DNA of 64,000 nucleotides. It comes from Pagrus major. Its lineage: Eukaryota; Chordata; Actinopteri; Spariformes; Sparidae. Below the pieces are notes generated by a model that did no database searches, had not been told where the DNA came from, and was given only the letters and a program-made list of their open reading frames with translations. Positions 1-12,779 of this stretch are shown here, one piece after another (within the stretch, counting starts at the first letter, position 1; every line of letters starts with the position of its first letter). Location: the NCBI RefSeq assembly GCF_040436345.1, contig NC_133216.1, forward strand, positions 17,770,110 to 17,834,109, in the 5' to 3' direction. The position numbers and the translations under genes are program-made.

Positions 1-328
1 GATTAGAGTCAATTAGCTAATGAACAAGGCACGGGGAGGGAAAGGTAGGACAAAGCTCTGTTAAAGGCTACAATCAAATAGAGTGCTGCAAAGGGAGAAC
101 TGAGACAAAGGAAACTGAAGGAAGAACTGAAGAGAAAATACAGTGTTGGGTGCTCTGCTTCATAGAGAGAACTTAAAAATAGTGGAGTGAAATAATTATT
201 TCAGAAAAAGAAAAAACTTTCGAGGAATTTATGAGAAACTGTTGTGATGAAAAGTCGGAGCATGATGTTTCAATCCAACTCCTGAGCTTTAAATGAGCTT
301 TGGTTAATGTGTCACTGTCCCCCCACAG

Positions 329-3300
329 AAACTATCACCATCACCCCGGCAGATGCCCGCTGGGTGGGGGCCTGGTGGCTGGGCTACCTCATAGCCGGGG
401 TCATCACCCTGCTGTCTGCCATCCCATTCTGGTTTCTGCCCCGCTCCCTGCCCATGTCCGGGCCCCGGGGCCCAGAGAAGTGCACACCGGAGCAGACAAG
501 TTTCATTAAAGACTCTCCTCTTCTGAAGCACAAGTATCCTGCAGACGACAATACGACTTTCATAGAGATGGCCAAAGGTAAGGATGGATTCAATGGATTG
601 AAACAAAAATATATGCCACCACAATGATTGACAAAATTGCTATAGGTACATCATAATTCTACACAAAGGGACATGTAAGTTGAGATTTTCTTTTAACAAG
701 TCAGACTGGGGGAACAGCAGTCTTCTGACTGTGGAGATTTCTAGTTTAAGGTCTCACATTAAGGTTTGACAAAAATGTTGGGTTCACCTTCCTCCTCATA
801 AAACAATTTCAAAGCCACTTTTTTAAAAAAAAAAGATTTTATTAAAACACTGAGTAGACCACATACCTCTGTCAAGGACAAACAGTCCCCTTTAATTTCA
901 TCAAACCTAATCCAATATCAAATAAAACATTACAATCTACAAGATCCAGATTTATTTGGATCCACATTAAATTGTACTCACTCATAGATACCAGCCACCT
1001 GGATATGACCGACCCATACATTGTTCCTTGAGAAATTAACAAAAATGTTGAAAAACACCCTGTCTTGGAATGTTAAAGAAAGTGAGAAAGAAATCCAGGA
1101 TCCGTCCTTTTTTTCGGATCTGCAGCAAAAGTTAATCGGGTCTATTCTGGGCCGAGACCCATCCTCCATCCAAGTTTCATGGATCTCGGTTCAGTAGTGT
1201 TTGTGTAATCCTGCTGACAAACCAACCAATGAACAACAAAAACAAAACAAACATGGACGAAAACAAAGCCTTCTTTGCAGAGTTAATTATGCATTGTTTA
1301 TATTTGTTGGTGCCTCATCGCTGCCTACTGTTAATCAACGGAATAATGTGTAACCAACAACAGGTTGTGACTCATGTTGCACACAATACAAGCAGAACAG
1401 GGACCAACATGTGCACTCCTAGTGGCCAGAAACTCCACAGGCTACCTTTAAATTTAAAGTCACTATATATTGTAGCCAGGCTAGCGTTTCAATAAACACT
1501 GGGGGGGCGGCAAACATTTTCGAATTCTTTAATTTTGTCCTACTTTCACAAGCCAACACTCATTCTCTTCCTCCTTCTTCAAGTAGACAGAAATACAGAA
1601 CCTTAATTTTATTGCAGTGATAAGAGATAGGTAATTAGAGATCCTATTAAATAGAAATATTGCATGTTTAACATTTTTCGGACAGTGTTTTAAAGGCAGA
1701 TTTGCATCCCTCTACAGACTTTTTTCCAACCCTGCGAACTCTGCTGGGACAACCTGTGTATTTGATCTACCTGTGTGTGACAATCATCCAGCTGAATTCA
1801 CTCATCGGCATGGTCACCTACAAGCCCAAGTACATCGAGCAGCACTTCAGGCAGTCTGCCTCAAAGGCCAACTTTCTAATGGGTATGCTACATGCAAAGG
1901 ATTTTCAAAAGCAAAAAAAAAAAACAGATTAAAAGCTGTGTTTTCACTGTCTACTTTCCTCTGACTGTTGTCTCTTCTCCCATCTATGTGTACACTGGCT
2001 CAAATCACAATGCTTAATGCAATACACAGATCCAATTGGCTGAGTAGTGTGTCATAAGTGATTTTCAACGCATGTAAGTTTCATGGGCCGCTAGTGCTGT
2101 AAAGGCTGCGCCTGTTAAAATAGACAGACTGTGTCAAAATGCAATAATTTTACATATTTTATCAGTTAAAGGTCTGGGTACGGATAGGATGGTGTCAGGG
2201 TCTGGACACGGATAGCGGTCCACCTACTGGTGATCTCGGCGGGGATGGAGGGAGATTGAAGGTTAACAAGGAGGGCGAATTGTGGTCACATTTGCTACAC
2301 TGTAAAACCTGACAGTAACCTTAAGTAACTTTACTTAAAAAAAAAATATGAGGAAACTCATTGCCTCAAAATGACCAAGTATATTAATGACTTTAAGTTG
2401 TTAAAACGTTTCATCTCGCACAACGGTTACTAAGCATTTTAGAAAACATAATGGTCTAACTCGTACACGGTAAATTAAAAAAAGCAAGGAAACCGATTAC
2501 CTCAGAATAACCAAGTAAAATAGTCTATTAAATTTAAGTTGTACGGCTAAACAGTTTTAACGACTTAAAATTATTAGTCTACTTTAGAGCGAAGTAAAGT
2601 CACTTTGTCGGATTTTACTGTCTAGCAAAATTGCACAATTGGGTTTCTAGAAAATTCCTTATTTCTACAAATACTGTATATACACATAGGAAATGTACAA
2701 GCTGCATATTAAAAAGAATACTTAACCTACATGTACAGTTATAAATTATTTGTGTGTGGAAACCTCGACTATCAGGGGAAGCTTTCCCGCTTGCTTCACA
2801 TTATATGGAAGAAAGAGCGCTAGGATTCGCATAGTTAATTCTAGTGTTCACAACATACACTTTAGAGACGACGCGTTTTAACATGTTTATAATTCCAAGC
2901 ATTTCTTCACCCAGTTAATTTGAGTTGTTGTTTTGCGTTTGCTTGACGAAGCAGAAAAAGGCGGTATTGTTAAAGAAAAGGAGGAGCGGGCTGCTCTAAT
3001 TCAGCCTACTAACCGCCACAGCTGCAGAGACGGGAGCTTTGTGAATATGAGAAGTGCTTTGCATATGAAATGAAATATCTAATGAAGTTGATAACATAAG
3101 ATGAAAGTATCTACGTACATGCGGTCTCATCAAGGGAGATGCCTGCACAGACTGGCTGCATATGAAAGAGAATGCATTATCAGTGACCAGAGCTAATGAC
3201 ATGGGTATAGATAAAAGACCAAGTTTTCACATTGATGTTCAATGAAGGTAAAAGAGAAGGAACTAAAATAATAAAAAGCAAGCAGCGCTATATTTTTGAT

Positions 3301-6195
3301 CAAGGGGATTTGGAGTGTGTGTAGTCTTCTTTCTCCTCTGAAAGTGCCTCAGTCGTTTACTTAGACGCTTTATTAGCAAGTGTCAGAAAGCTTTGATACT
3401 CTATTAAATCTTATTCTCTGTCTTTGTTCAAATCCGTATTAAGCCCTGAAAGCAACATCTAGTTTCAGCTAGTTATGATCCTGTGCTTTGGTGTTTTTTT
3501 ATATCATAGGTGTGATCAATATCCCAGCTGTAGCGCTGGGGATGTTTTCTGGAGGTTTACTGATGAAGAGGCTGAAGCTGAACATCATGGGAGCAGCCAG
3601 GTTTGCCTTTGGCACGTCTCTGATCGGTTACATCCTGTCACTGTTCTTCTTCACGATGAGCTGCGAGAACGCCAGGGTAGCCGGGGTGACACTTTCATAC
3701 AACAGGTGAGTCATAGATAATCACAAGGTGTTGTCAGATTATATTTAAATTCCGAATTCAGCAGAACAGAGTGCAATTAATGATCCAACGGACAGACATT
3801 AAATGCACCTCACGGGTTTCTACTTCTGGAATTGGTATGTTTAAGTCCATCTGGTTCGAATAAAACAAGTAAATGCTACTCAGCTTTCTGATTGCTTCAG
3901 TGTGTGACAAAAGGGACAATGTGGACTAGTATCTAGGCAGAACTGGCACAGAATGGGCGTAGGTTTCCATGGGGGCCACACATGAAAGAGCAGTATGAGA
4001 ACAGCTAACAGAACAAGCAGCAACATGCAAACCGCTGTTTGTAACACCGAGGCAACCAGCAGGTGATCACAAGCTTAAACCCAGCCAGAAATAACATTAC
4101 AGACCAACAAAAAGTCATCCCCCGTGTGTGCCCGATGCACTGCTGAGTCTGAAAACTGAGCTTCAATTGAAGTGACACTGCTGACAAAACAGATGAAAAG
4201 CAGTCAGATGGGTGCAAAGTGCTAATTAACCTGCAGTGAATGTGCTAAAACTGGCACACACAATCAAAACACAAGCCCTGCTTGTGGTAAATACACATTT
4301 TTCCATTAATTAATACTCATTAACTCTGTCCACCCTGGCGCCAAACATATTTAAAGATATAATATGTAACATTTCTGCATTGAAATGTCTAAAAATGACT
4401 AGCCCTTTGTTATCTATTCTGTGGAGTTGTGTACTTACGTTATCCCAAGTGTTTTCAGCAATTATATACTGTGGTTTTTAAACGCATGATGTGTAATTTC
4501 TGCCGCTAGACAAAAAACAAAAGAAATGCGTGAGTGTTGTGCAGGAAGGACCAGTCGTAGCAGGGGGCATAGCTGCTGCAGTTACTCTCCTCTACTGGCT
4601 GGCTCTGGAGGAGAGAGTTTGCTGCAGAGCCTGACTTTCTGGAGGAATAACCATCCAAAGTCACGTGGGATTCAGCTCTGGTCCGCAGCTGTCCACAGGA
4701 GGAAAGCTCAGCGATTGCCTTTTCAACTTTAGGGATTAAAAGTGGATTTACCTTCACTCCTGTTCATCAACCTGACTTTTCCTGATTCTCGCTAGTTTAC
4801 GGGTAATGTGTGGTAATCTGGCTGTTTGGGGCAAGTAAAAACTCACGCGAGTAATGTGAATTAACACAAACGATCCTGCATTTAAACTTGCTTTGCTGGT
4901 GGTGAACAAACCATTAAAAACCTATCTGACATGACTCACGCACAAATGTTAACAGATAATGTAACGTTTTAAAATTTTTATACACGCTTAGTCTCAGTCG
5001 CTGACTTAAGCGGGATTTATGGTTCTGCGTCAGGTCGACGGCGTACCTCCGCCGTAGCTACGCCGTCGACGCAGACCGCTACGCCGAACATCTGCGTCAC
5101 TTGACGCACGCCTCCCAAAAATCCTAACTACGCGTCGAAACGGCGCAGACAGCAGGGACATGCGACACGGACCTCGAGGGCTGTGATTGGTCCGCGTTAC
5201 ATCATTTCCGGGTCGCAGCGTTCAAAGGACGTACATACCACCTCCTCACACGTCTTCTCCTTCGTTTGGTATTTAACATTTGCACTAGAAGCATTTGTTC
5301 TTCAATATCGATCAGCTCCAGCTCCAAAAGTATCCTCTCTCGCTCAGTCGCCATTGTTCAATGTACTGTTTACCAGAGACCAGGCATGTTCACTCCCCGC
5401 TTCTGGCGTAACCGGAAAGTAAATACTCCAGGTACGAATTCATGCGGTTTCGTTACTCAGCGCCCCCTAGCGTTGTGGCGGTGAATTACCACGCGATGCA
5501 TAGACACCGCCGCACTACTATAAATGAAAAATCACGGCGATCATGTTCGCCGACGCCTAGGCGCACAATCGACGCAGAACCATAAATCCCGCTTTAGTCC
5601 TTCACTCTCTGACTCTATCTCAGAAGTTACAGTGACTGGCGACCAAATGAAATGTACTTTTACCTTGAGTAAACTGAGTGGATTTCTCTGGTTTTGAATA
5701 TTGTTGGAAACAAGTACACAACACAACGAAACACTGCAATACAAAGGTCTAGTACTTTTTTAAACTTTAATGCAGAATTCATACAGTATTCAACATTTTA
5801 TCGTATATCTTTGTATAGAGGTAATATAACTAATTATCTAATTGCCTCTCATTTGTGCCTCGTCTTCTTTCCAGCGTAGATACCGTATCTTACGATAAAC
5901 ACTCGCTGCTCGCAGCCTGCAACCAGGACTGTTCCTGTTTAGCAAGCGACTGGGACCCCGTCTGTGGCGAGAACGACGTCACATATGTTTCTCCCTGTCT
6001 CGCTGGCTGCACCGGTTCTACTGGCTCAGGAAAAAACACAGTAAGTTGTGCAGCAATAAAAAATGTTACACATGGAAATTAATGCTACATTCAGCTTCAT
6101 GAACTGATAAAATTGTGAATACCTCTGTGTGTTGCAGACGTGTGTATGAGTGTTTGTGTATAGTATTTACAGTGCACTGTATGTATTCCTGCATC

Positions 6196-6230
<35 letters not shown>

Positions 6231-9200
6231 CTATGTCCTGGCATACATGGTCACGTGTGTGCGACTGTGTGTGTGTGTGCATGTCTCTCCAGGTCTTCTC
6301 TAACTGTAGCTGTGTCGGTGTGGCCGGTAACTTTACGGCCAGTACAGGTCAGTGCCCTCACACGGACGACTGTGACAGGATGTTCCCGTACTTCCTGGCT
6401 CTCTCTGTCATCACTTCCTTTATCATCTCCCTCGGGGGGACACCAGGCTACATGTTTCTCATCAGGTCAGTATTAAATTTAAAAGTATCTTTTATGAAAA
6501 AAAGGACTTTGAAGTAACTGAATTATCTTTGCTCACACTGCTGCAAAGGGTCAGGGTCAGCTTTAATGCAATAATGCCCGTTATTCATATGTTGTTATTC
6601 TTCCCCTCGACATACTAAATAATTTAACATTTTATTTGCTGATGCAGCTTTAATGTGTGCATATATGATTTGGACCCTTTGAAGCTGTGTTAGCTGGTGC
6701 TGATTTTAGAGGCTCTATCTCAGTCTGCAAATGTTACATATTCAGCTTAAAAGGTGCACGTATGTAGTTTTGGGGAAGAATTGTTTTAACCGGAAGAGAA
6801 ATATGTTGTCCTTGTTTAGCAATTGTTATGCCTAAACAAACTAAATAAACAAAGTCTCTTTGTTTTGATGACTGAATACACAAACTGACCTTAAAGGACA
6901 ACACAATTTCACACTGTTTTACTTTTTTTTGTATGTGGCGGACCCTGCAGCCTTTCCAGCCTCAAACAGTGTTCTGGGAACCTTATTTTCCTCTGAGAAC
7001 AGCTTGTTTATTCAGATAGGGAAAAAAATAATATTTTTGATATAGTATTATTACCTCATTAAGGTTGTAAATATTACAATTCTGAGTTTGAATTTCTTCT
7101 CAAACTACATAGTGCACCTTTAATTTTGTTAGGAGTTGACGCCTGTCCTCACAGCTAAAATTACCAGCGCCCTCAGGAGCATATTGTAGTTGTCAGCTAC
7201 TGTTAGGATATGTGCCCTCTCTACAATATTACCGAGTTAACGAGACATAAGTTTCCACTTTGCAGCTGGTAACTCAGCACTCTCCCTGACCTCATTTGTG
7301 AGTATTAGATCAGAGTTTGGCCTTCAAGGCTTGAAGTGATTAAATAATTGCCTATGTCCTAGTAACCAGTACTGTCATATCAAGGATTTAAACCTCCAAA
7401 ATCATATGACTGGGAAAAAGGTTTGTTTGACAGAGCCACTGTTTGTACTTTGACAGACACAAAGACACAGTCATTGCCAATAAAAATAAGTCAGCTATAA
7501 ATGGCCAAAATCATTGTTTCTGACTGCTTTGAACTGTAAGGGAGCTAAATATAAAAACATCCCGTGATTCCTGGAAGTTAGCAGTTCCGCAAAAATGGAT
7601 TAAAAGTAAATAAATAGAAAATGTTTTCCATTCACAGTAACTGAATCATAGCAACAAATTATATAAAAACTATCACTGAATTTGCACGTCGGCGAAGAAC
7701 AAAGCCCGACCGATATATCTATTTGCTGATATTATCGACCAATATTTGCCTATCATAGATACATCTGTATCAGTGTAAAGGTTGTGCCAATATGAAAATA
7801 ATAATTATAAAGCAGAAAAAGATGATTGGGACAAGTGTTACCAATTTTGAGAGATCACAGCAAATAATGTGTGTACGTTGGCTGATATATCGAAATCTTT
7901 TACTCCCTAATGTCGGTATCGGCCCAAGCAATCGAGTATCAGTCAGGCTCTACTGAAGAACTCAATAGCCACTGCAAACACTGCTGCACATATGAGTCAT
8001 ATTAAAAAAGCAAGCATTCAGTGTTTTTAGCAGCAGGTGTTTTGTGCAAAATCTGATGATTGTCAAATGTTTTAATCATGAAGCTGTGTTGAGCTGCTGC
8101 AGAAAATGTCCCTCAAAGTGAATCAGTGGTGTTGTGTTATGAATGACAATTAATGATGGTCAGGATTGAAAGAGTGCACACCCCCTTCATTAATTAGCTA
8201 TAATAACTGGTCCCTCTGACACAGGAGAAATGGGTCAGCGCTGTGTCTCTCCCACTCATTTTTCTCAAGAAGATTGGTTGGTCTCCTGTAATTGCATCAG
8301 CCTACAGTATGTGTATTAGTTGTATGGTAGTCAGAACTTATGCTTCAAAAGACTTGAAATATGGATAACCAACAAAAGTAATGGAGGGACATTTTAGCTA
8401 ACTGGCTATTAAGTTACACTGAATTGAACTGCATTCATGTCTTCAAAATAACCACTATCAAATAGAAGGGTGATATTAGTAAGTGGAAATCCAATAATTC
8501 ATGTGACTCATTATTTGGAGCAGCTCTTTCTGGCTTATTAGCCCAATCAGCTCAAGGTTAACCTCACTGGCTGAAGCTGCAAATGCAATTCAAGTCCTCT
8601 TGAGTTAAACAGCTCCTGACAGATGAATAAGTAGAGAATGCAGTCATTAGCTAGAGGCTGTAAGGGGCCGTCTACTTAATACAGGCGGTCCTTGTAGAGC
8701 ATGCATAGTGGAGTTTTTCTTGCCAGCTCCTGCAATCCTGTTTGATGGGCAGGTGGACTCGTGCAATGTTTGACAGAAAATAACTGAAAAAAATGACATA
8801 ATCTTGATAAAAAATACAAATATTTTATGATTTCACCATAGCTATTACAGTGGAATACATGCAGTATACATATAGCCCCCAAACCATGTATTATGAACAT
8901 TATATAGCTTCTTCTGCATGACAGCTCCCTCTGCTGGCTGACACTCTGCTTAACACAACCATGCCTTTTACTGGTGAGACCCTCCATAGAGAAAAGATTA
9001 CATACTTCACCTCCCTTATCCTCTGCGTTGTTCTCCCTAAATCTCTTTCTATATATCTGTTTGTGTTTCTAGGTTTGAATGAGGGAATGTAGAGCAATTA
9101 AACCTACACACGAGTGTGCACACACAAAAACACATACACATACATACAAGACCTCCTAAAGCCATATCAGCTGATCCTGTTGGAATGCACTGGCCTCACT

Positions 9201-10971
9201 GGAATGAAATTGGTTAACTCGCTGTGTCTCTATGTCTCCTTGTACTGTCTATGTTGTATCATAAGGAGGCCATGGGTTATAATTGTCTTTAGACAGTGAG
9301 AGCATGCATTGTTGAGGCAGAGAAATGCCCATAGGTAGAAGTATCGTGTTTGGTCTCATCATTTCCCACCAAAACATGTTATATGTGTCCATAACTTTTA
9401 GCAAACATGTTTGCTGTTTTCCTATCTCATGAAATGTGTGAAAAGTCATTTTTTATGTGATGGAACAGGCTTTGGTAGCATTATTTGTGTGTATTGGTTT
9501 GTCTGAACATGGGATGACAACTTATATTTTTTAAGAGCTTCCCTTTTATTTAGAGAAAGAAACTTGAGTTCACTGACCTAGTTTCTGTTTTGTACTGGAG
9601 ACATGGCTGACATTTTTAAACCATTTCCCAAAATATGCATTTCTTCTTCATGCAGATGCATCAAACCACAGCTGAAATCTTTGGCCTTGGGTTTCCATGC
9701 TCTAGCAACACGTACACTTGGTAAGTCTCCCTCAAAAAAGAGCAAAATCTATGTCTCCAAGGTTCCATGTTCCCAAGATCCTATGTTCCCAGGGTCCTAA
9801 GTTACCAGAGTCTTATGAACCTAAGGTCCTATGTTCCCAAGGTTTTCTAGGTTCCCTTATGACCATGCCTCGAAAGGTTAGAGCTTTTTTGGCTGCACAA
9901 GTGGAACCTGCACAATATTAAGTAGGCGGTTTTGATGTTGTGGCTGAGCGGTGTATGTTCCCAGGGCCTTATCTTACCAGGTCCCTATGTTCCCAAGGTT
10001 CCAAGTTCCTGGGTCCTATGTCCCAGAGTCCCATGTTCCCAGGGTACTAACTTCCCATGGTCCTTTTTTCCTAGTGTAGGTTCCCAAGGGCCTATGTTCC
10101 CAAGGTCCTAAGCTCTCAGGGTCCTAGGTTCCCAAGAGCCGATGTTCTCAAGATCCTCGGTTCCCAAGCGTCTATGCTCCCAGGATCCTAGGTTCCCTGG
10201 TTCAATCATTTGTTTACACATATTAAAGGTCCCATTTGTAAGAAAAGTTGACTTTTGAGTCTCATTCCCAACTCATCAATTACTGGGGTAGACAGGACCT
10301 TGGGAACATAGGAAGGACTCCCTTCAAAACATAGATCCTCGATCAAGCACTTAGATAGAAACTGTCCTGTCGCTTGAACTACCAGATACACTCCAAAATG
10401 CATGTGCTTGCCAATTATTCAGTCTTTTAACCTCATTTGACTTTGGTCCTACAGCGGGGATCCCTGCACCCATCTACTTTGGAGCAATCATTGACACAAC
10501 ATGTCTAAAATGGGGTCAGAAGAGGTGTGGAGGCATAGGAGCCTGTCGAATCTACAACACCACTGCATACAGGTAGTACTCACATGACACTCAGAGTATT
10601 GAGAAAGATTCAGTTTTCTGACATGGTTGGGTCACATTTTCATTCTCACGTCTCATCTAATGTTTAGTTGAAGGCACCTAATCTTTACCTAATTATATTT
10701 TAGGTAGCTAATTATATTTTTTTTACTTCTCAGGATAGCGTACCTAGGTCTGACTCTGAGCCTGCGGACTATCTCCTTCATCATTTGCATCCCGGGCTTC
10801 ATTCTGCTCAGTCGACAGCTGAAGTCGGAGGAAAGAAACGGCATCCATGGTGCTCTGGCCAACGGTGGCACAGAACTGGAGGCACTCAGGAAGGAAGAGT
10901 TTGTGATCTCTAACTCTGACCAGTCACAGCAAACCTCAGACAACAGCACAGACAGGGAGACACGGCTGTGA
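329..10971 (+). CDS. slco1c1: Organic anion transporter, SLCO1 group (slco1c1-like), 3' eight exons
   Basis: This is the C-terminal part (455 aa) of a plasma-membrane OATP carrier; relatives move thyroid hormones, bile salts and steroid conjugates. Coding exons are 329-577, 1718-1882, 3510-3705, 5875-6040, 6293-6465, 9656-9720, 10455-10572 and 10734-10971. All introns are GT-AG and the phases agree throughout. Exon 329-577 carries the OATP signature [13 protein letters not shown]. Exons 5875-6040 and 6293-6465 encode the Cys-rich Kazal-like extracellular loop (CNQDCSC, DPVCGEN, CLAGC, NCSCVG) followed by a transmembrane segment. NFT and NTT glycosylation sequons are present. The protein ends in ETRL. 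The first exons and start codon lie outside the window. Segments such as [11 protein letters not shown] and NIPAVALG resemble vertebrate SLCO1C1 most closely. Fish have several SLCO1 paralogues, so the family is secure but the exact paralogue is inferred. Confidence 0.9.
845..1225 (+). repeat. Dispersed repeat, copy 1
   Basis: This is a copy of the repeat also seen at 20735-20962 and, inverted, at 23662-24015. Shared words include ACTCACTCATAGATACCAGC, AACACCCT, AGACCCATCCTCCATC and TTTTTGTGTAATC-type ends. It lies in an slco intron. The class (SINE-like or non-autonomous) is not resolved. Confidence 0.7.
5009..5593. mobile_element. PIF/Harbinger-like MITE
   Basis: This is a 585-bp element with perfect 23-bp terminal inverted repeats (5009-5031 and 5571-5593, beginning AGCGGGATTTATGGTTCTGC). 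It is flanked by a TTA target-site duplication (5006-5008 and 5594-5596). The TTA/TAA duplication is characteristic of PIF/Harbinger transposons. The subterminal part is CpG-rich and partly palindromic (around 5034-5070). It encodes no transposase, so it is non-autonomous. It lies in an slco intron. Confidence 0.88.
6195..6230 (+). repeat. (TA)n(GT)n microsatellite
   Basis: TA run to 6210 followed by GT repeats. Further GT-rich sequence continues to about 6280 in the short slco intron 6041-6292, ending close to the acceptor at 6292. Confidence 0.9.
6747..7123 (+). mobile_element. Inverted-repeat element, TTAAAGGTGCAC family, copy 1
   Basis: It begins TTAAAAGGTGCAC and ends ACATAGTGCACCTTTAA, so the termini are inverted repeats. 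Its interior (GGCGGACCCTGCAGCC, CAAACAGTGTTCTGG) matches copies 2 and 3 in reverse orientation. It lies in an slco intron. It looks like a non-autonomous DNA element; the superfamily is not assigned. Confidence 0.8.
7702..7955. repeat. Dispersed repeat with ACCGATATATC ends
   Basis: About 250 bp bounded by GCCCGACCGATATATC on the left and GAGTATCAGTCAGGCTCTA on the right. The ends are imperfect inverted repeats, and GATATATCG recurs inside. It resembles an old non-autonomous element and lies in an slco intron. Confidence 0.55.
9757..10205 (+). repeat. Degenerate minisatellite (unit like CCTATGTTCCCAAGGT)
   Basis: About 20 imperfect units of roughly 16-20 bases rich in TTCCCA and GGTCCTA, interrupted by about 100 bases of other sequence (about 9850-9950). 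It lies in the slco intron just after the 65-base exon 9656-9720. Confidence 0.85.
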
Positions 10972-12725
10972 CAGATCCAGCAGAACTGAAACTCCTTGTC
11001 TCCCTCACACAAACACAAACACACACACACAGACGGGCACACCACAGATGAACAAATACCAACCCACATACAGCCACACTATGTACAGCGTGATACTGTA
11101 CAAACGCACACACACAAATGAGATTTGCAGGGAATCACATGTTGTATCCGATCATCTCATAAAAGCATAAATTCTATATTTGTACTACTGGACCTGTGAA
11201 CGCTTTGTGAATTTGACAGAAATTTGATATAACTGAGATATTTCTTGAATGTACATGCTGTTTCTTTTCCTTATAAAGAAAATATAACAATATTTCCGGT
11301 TTAAAGGTGGCACAAGAGATTAGATGGGAAATGCGACTTGTACAGACTACTAGAAAAACATTATAATTCTGAAAACCAGCACTTATAAAGCTGCCGCTTT
11401 AGATTTTTTTCTTTCTGATAAGTTTTTCTTCCTGACATCACTGTTCCTGAACAGAAGAGGAGAAGTGGCCTTACAAAACCGGCGGCTCTAAATTTTAAAC
11501 AAAAAACACAATAATTAGGATCATTAGGCCTTCAAAGAGACCGGAAGTAAAGATTTTCTTTTTTAGAATTTTAAACAGAAAAGAGAAACGGGATGTAGTG
11601 GAAATATGTGTTTGAACATGTATTTCAGTGCCTATTTGAGGGCTTGGTGGTTGTTGACATATGTGCCTCATTCACTCAACAGTTACCTCTAAATCATGTA
11701 TGTCTCATCAATTTTGTAACATTTTGAATAGAATGCTATTTCATCTTACTTTTAAATATCAGACTGAATGTAAGTCCTAAGTCATTTAGAAAAATATTTC
11801 ATTTCTGAAAACTTTAGTCTTTTACTTTAAGCCCAAAGTCAGGTCTGATTGTACCGTAGTTTGTGTTCTGTGCTTTCTGGACGTGAACTTGTTCCACTGG
11901 TATTCATACTCACTAAAAATTATATTTTAGTGAGATTTAATTACCGGTTTGTTTCGTGGAGGCTGCTCCAATTTCAATATGGATGATGTCCAAAAGGGGG
12001 CAGTACACAATTCCTGTAGTTTCAACCAGCACCATCCACACTGAATTTTAGGTATTGAAGAGAGAATATTGTTTTAAATACATACGACGCACTACACTTT
12101 GTTGTGACGCTGATGATTAGGATCGGAGTGAATATGCTCAGAATTTGTGAATTTCTGATGTGTATGAGCTCTGCCTCCACATCTCATACCACTGCTACAC
12201 AGGAAGTGTAAGGTTATGTTGAGGTTTTTTTGTGTCTTTTTGTACGTGCATTAACTCAAACATCATGTTCTACTCTCAGGTCTTTTATTCTGAAACTCAG
12301 AACACATTTGTTTGAAATCTGTAAAAGTAATGCCTCGAAGTAAAAAAAAAAAATTGACTGGCTACTATATCTCAAGACAATAGTTTAAAAAAATATAATA
12401 CTTTTGTCTTTGTAAGTGTATAGCGTATTATTATTTTGTAAGGCCTCATTGCCCAAATGGATATGAACCATGTTGTCAATTTGCAGTATGTGGTGGCTGT
12501 ATCGTCTTTTGAATTCAGGTTCAGTTTCAGACACAGGTGAAGTACAGACTCAGAGGAAAGCAGCGAGCGGTGTAGAGGAAGGATGTCATTATCTCACTAA
12601 TGTAAGGCATTTACCTTGCATTGAAGAAATCAGAATGTAAATAATTTTCTTGGATTATTTTTGTAAAATTTCAAAGGATATCTTAAATGTAACACTAAAA
12701 ATAAAACTTTTAATATCCAATCAAA
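10972..12725 (+). other. slco1c1: slco 3' untranslated region
   Basis: About 1.7 kb of AT-rich sequence follows the TGA at 10969-10971 with no further coding similarity. It starts with a CA-rich stretch (about 11005-11120). It most likely ends just after the AATAAA at 12700-12705. The limits are inferred from the signal only. Confidence 0.6.
12700..12705 (+). terminator. slco polyadenylation signal
   Basis: This is a canonical AATAAA on the plus strand in an A-rich context. It lies 1.73 kb after the slco stop and about 90 bases before the oppositely oriented bcap29 signal. Confidence 0.6.
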
Positions 12726-12779
12726 TTATATGTTGGTGGTTTTTATTTCAAGGTGCTAATCATTCAAAACGAAGCACAG

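Noticed and set aside
9757-10205. CRISPR-like array
   Set aside because: The units are degenerate, contiguous and lack unique spacers; it is a minisatellite in a vertebrate intron.
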